DNA of 14,439 bases from an uncultured Oscillospiraceae bacterium (GTDB taxonomy: Bacteria > Bacillota > Clostridia > Oscillospirales > Acutalibacteraceae): assembly GCA_900552115.1 (NCBI GenBank), contig URYP01000054.1, forward strand, positions 1 to 14,439, read 5' to 3'. This document shows positions 13,269-14,439 of this stretch, piece by piece (positions within the stretch are counted from its first letter, which is position 1; each line of letters begins with the position of its first letter). The position numbers and the translations under genes were made by a program. The notes under the pieces were generated by a model, which saw only the letters and a program-made list of their open reading frames with translations, searched no databases and was not told where the DNA came from.

Positions 13269-14306
13269 TCATGACGCTTGATGCGGCCGTTTGTATGTAA
13301 TCCCTGCCTTAACCTTACTTTTACACCAATAAAAGATGACAGCGCACAGGAGAGAAGCGGCCCAAACCAGTGCCGTCCAAAGAAAAGCGTTATCCGGCAG
13401 CGAGTACTTACTGATAATTATTTTAATTATGTCAACAAAAACAGGGTGGACTATATAGATAAACAGCGAATATCGTCTGCCTATATCGGCAACCCGTGAC
13501 CACCAACGTGCGGTTGAATCGGCAGAAAACTGTAGAGCGAACAGAAATAAACCGATAGACACAAAAATAGTGCTGACATAATTTTCTCCCTGCAGGGTTA
13601 TCCCCATACGGGCAAATAAAAATTTTTCGGCCAAGGTGGTCAAGCTGAAACCAAGGATTCCAACCGCTAAACCTATCCTGGATAATTGGCAATTCTGCAT
13701 ATTGTTTTTGGCCATTAAATGACCGATCAGGAAATATGGAATGCCCATAAATAAAAAATTGCGCGTAAAATAGTTCGGGATCTCCTGATTCCAGATGACA
13801 GAAGAATAATTACCCAAAACCTGATTAGCAATTAGCAAGACCGCAACTATACCGATAAGAAATACATTTTTATGTCGTTTAAAAAGAAAAGGAGCGAACA
13901 ACATGCTATATAAGAGGGCCGTCAGGAACCATAGATGGCCGCGAAACGGCGATACGTTAAAAAGAATAAAATCGGCACAATTTTTAAGTGTGAACGTATT
14001 AGCCAAATAGGCGGTCATGTCATGATACAAAAAGGCCATCCCAAATCCATAGGCGAAATAAAGAAGGTTTGAAAGGACTATCAGCCAGATCATCTTCTTT
14101 ATCTGCGATTTCCTTTTCTCCTGTGAAAAACCTGAAAAGAAATATCCTGAAACCATAAAAAATAAGGGAACCGCACATCGGGCAACAGGAATTACCCATT
14201 CGCTGGTTGTGGATTGAGGGTTTAACGTTGCTACATGAATGCTGACAATAAAAACACAGGCGATGATTCGAAGAATGTCGATGGAAACAACCCGTTTTGC
14301 AGGCAT
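13269..14306 (-). CDS. Acyltransferase family 3 integral membrane protein
   Basis: This 345-residue membrane acyltransferase (Acyl_transf_3/OafA-like) probably O-acetylates a cell-surface glycan or related envelope compound; the substrate cannot be read from sequence. About ten hydrophobic segments are visible. Family landmarks include the first segment with DILRIIACVFIVSIHVA (conserved Arg13 and the likely catalytic His23), PLFFMVSGYFFSG (about 47-59), HLWFLTALLYSMLFAP (about 124-139) and IYIVHPVFV near the C-terminus. GAGGAGG lies 7 nt before the ATG, and an AT-rich promoter with a perfect TATAAT is upstream. The gene is visibly richer in A+T than all other genes here and uses more A/T-ending codons, a sign of transfer or a different history. 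No clear terminator follows, so transcription could continue into the LUD gene. Confidence 0.9.
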   Translation of the reverse strand: MPAKRVVSIDILRIIACVFIVSIHVATLNPQSTTSEWVIPVARCAVPLFFMVSGYFFSGFSQEKRKSQIKKMIWLIVLSNLLYFAYGFGMAFLYHDMTAYLANTFTLKNCADFILFNVSPFRGHLWFLTALLYSMLFAPFLFKRHKNVFLIGIVAVLLIANQVLGNYSSVIWNQEIPNYFTRNFLFMGIPYFLIGHLMAKNNMQNCQLSRIGLAVGILGFSLTTLAEKFLFARMGITLQGENYVSTIFVSIGLFLFALQFSADSTARWWSRVADIGRRYSLFIYIVHPVFVDIIKIIISKYSLPDNAFLWTALVWAASLLCAVIFYWCKSKVKAGITYKRPHQAS

Positions 14307-14341
14307 AATTTAACCTCCTCAATAAAGTTGCCAACAAACGA

Positions 14342-14369
14342 ATTATATATCATTTATCAAGAAATGCAA
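14342..14369 (-). promoter_or_regulatory. Probable promoter of the acyltransferase gene
   Basis: Minus-strand TATAAT (14342-14347) is a perfect -10. TTGCAT (14364-14369), a weak -35, lies 16 nt upstream. The surrounding DNA is strongly AT-rich, and the ATG is about 36 nt downstream of the -10. Confidence 0.6.
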
Positions 14370-14422
14370 TCCACAATTTATTTTAACTTGACACAAAAGG
14401 ATATCAGCGCCTTAAAAACATG

Positions 14423-14439
14423 TGCAAAAAAGGCGTCCG
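14423..14439. terminator. Possible half of a terminator cut by the window edge
   Basis: The last bases read AAAAAAGGCGTCCG. On the minus strand this is GGACGCC followed by six T, as at the end of an intrinsic terminator stem. The partner arm would lie beyond the window, so this is tentative. Confidence 0.35.

Noticed and set aside
14389..14412. Plus-strand TTGACA near the right edge as a possible promoter
   Set aside because: The only candidate -10 (TTAAAA) is poor and 18 nt away, and no plus-strand gene begins before the window ends.

Overview
The window looks like chromosomal DNA of a high-GC member of the Clostridia. I infer something in or near the Oscillospirales from the gene content, the strong AGGAGG-type ribosome binding sites, the sigma-A type promoters and the families present (RecD2, ComFC, LUD-domain protein, GHL10 lipoprotein, amidase_3). 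No rRNA, tRNA, CRISPR array, IS element or phage gene was recognised. Ten protein genes are called. Nine are on the minus strand; one small membrane protein gene is on the plus strand. I found no gene-free stretch longer than 300 bases.

Layout, left to right. At 27-1196 is a two-gene minus-strand unit: the 23S rRNA 2'-O-methyltransferase gene rlmB, transcribed from its own extended -10 promoter, followed by a small charged protein of unknown function. At 1450-3819 is a monocistronic, cytoplasmic family 31 glycoside hydrolase with its own promoter and terminator. At 3969-8559 is a cell-wall unit. A GHL10-type glycosyl hydrolase lipoprotein is followed 22 nt later by a very large membrane-anchored N-acetylmuramoyl-L-alanine amidase. 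The amidase carries an N-terminal barrel that looks like a decayed copy of its neighbour's GHL10 domain. At 8604-9012 a divergent promoter drives a DUF1294 membrane protein, whose terminator is embedded in the 3' end of the converging comF gene. At 8967-11938 recD2 and comF overlap by GTGA and are probably translationally coupled. At 12014-12361 is a small one-pass membrane protein of unknown function, whose terminator hairpin contains the likely -10 box of recD2. At 12502-13167 is a stand-alone LUD-domain protein. At 13269-14306 is an AT-rich membrane acyltransferase gene that differs in base composition from the rest.

The most interesting part is the cell-wall pair. GHL10 enzymes such as E. 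coli DigH (YddW) act on denuded glycan strands, which amidases produce by removing stem peptides. A gene pair encoding an outward-facing GHL10 lipoprotein and a GHL10-like/amidase fusion therefore suggests a two-step peptidoglycan cleavage module. In the fusion, the acidic and Asn-Pro-Tyr-Arg motifs of the barrel are replaced, so that barrel may serve as a glycan-binding module rather than an enzyme.
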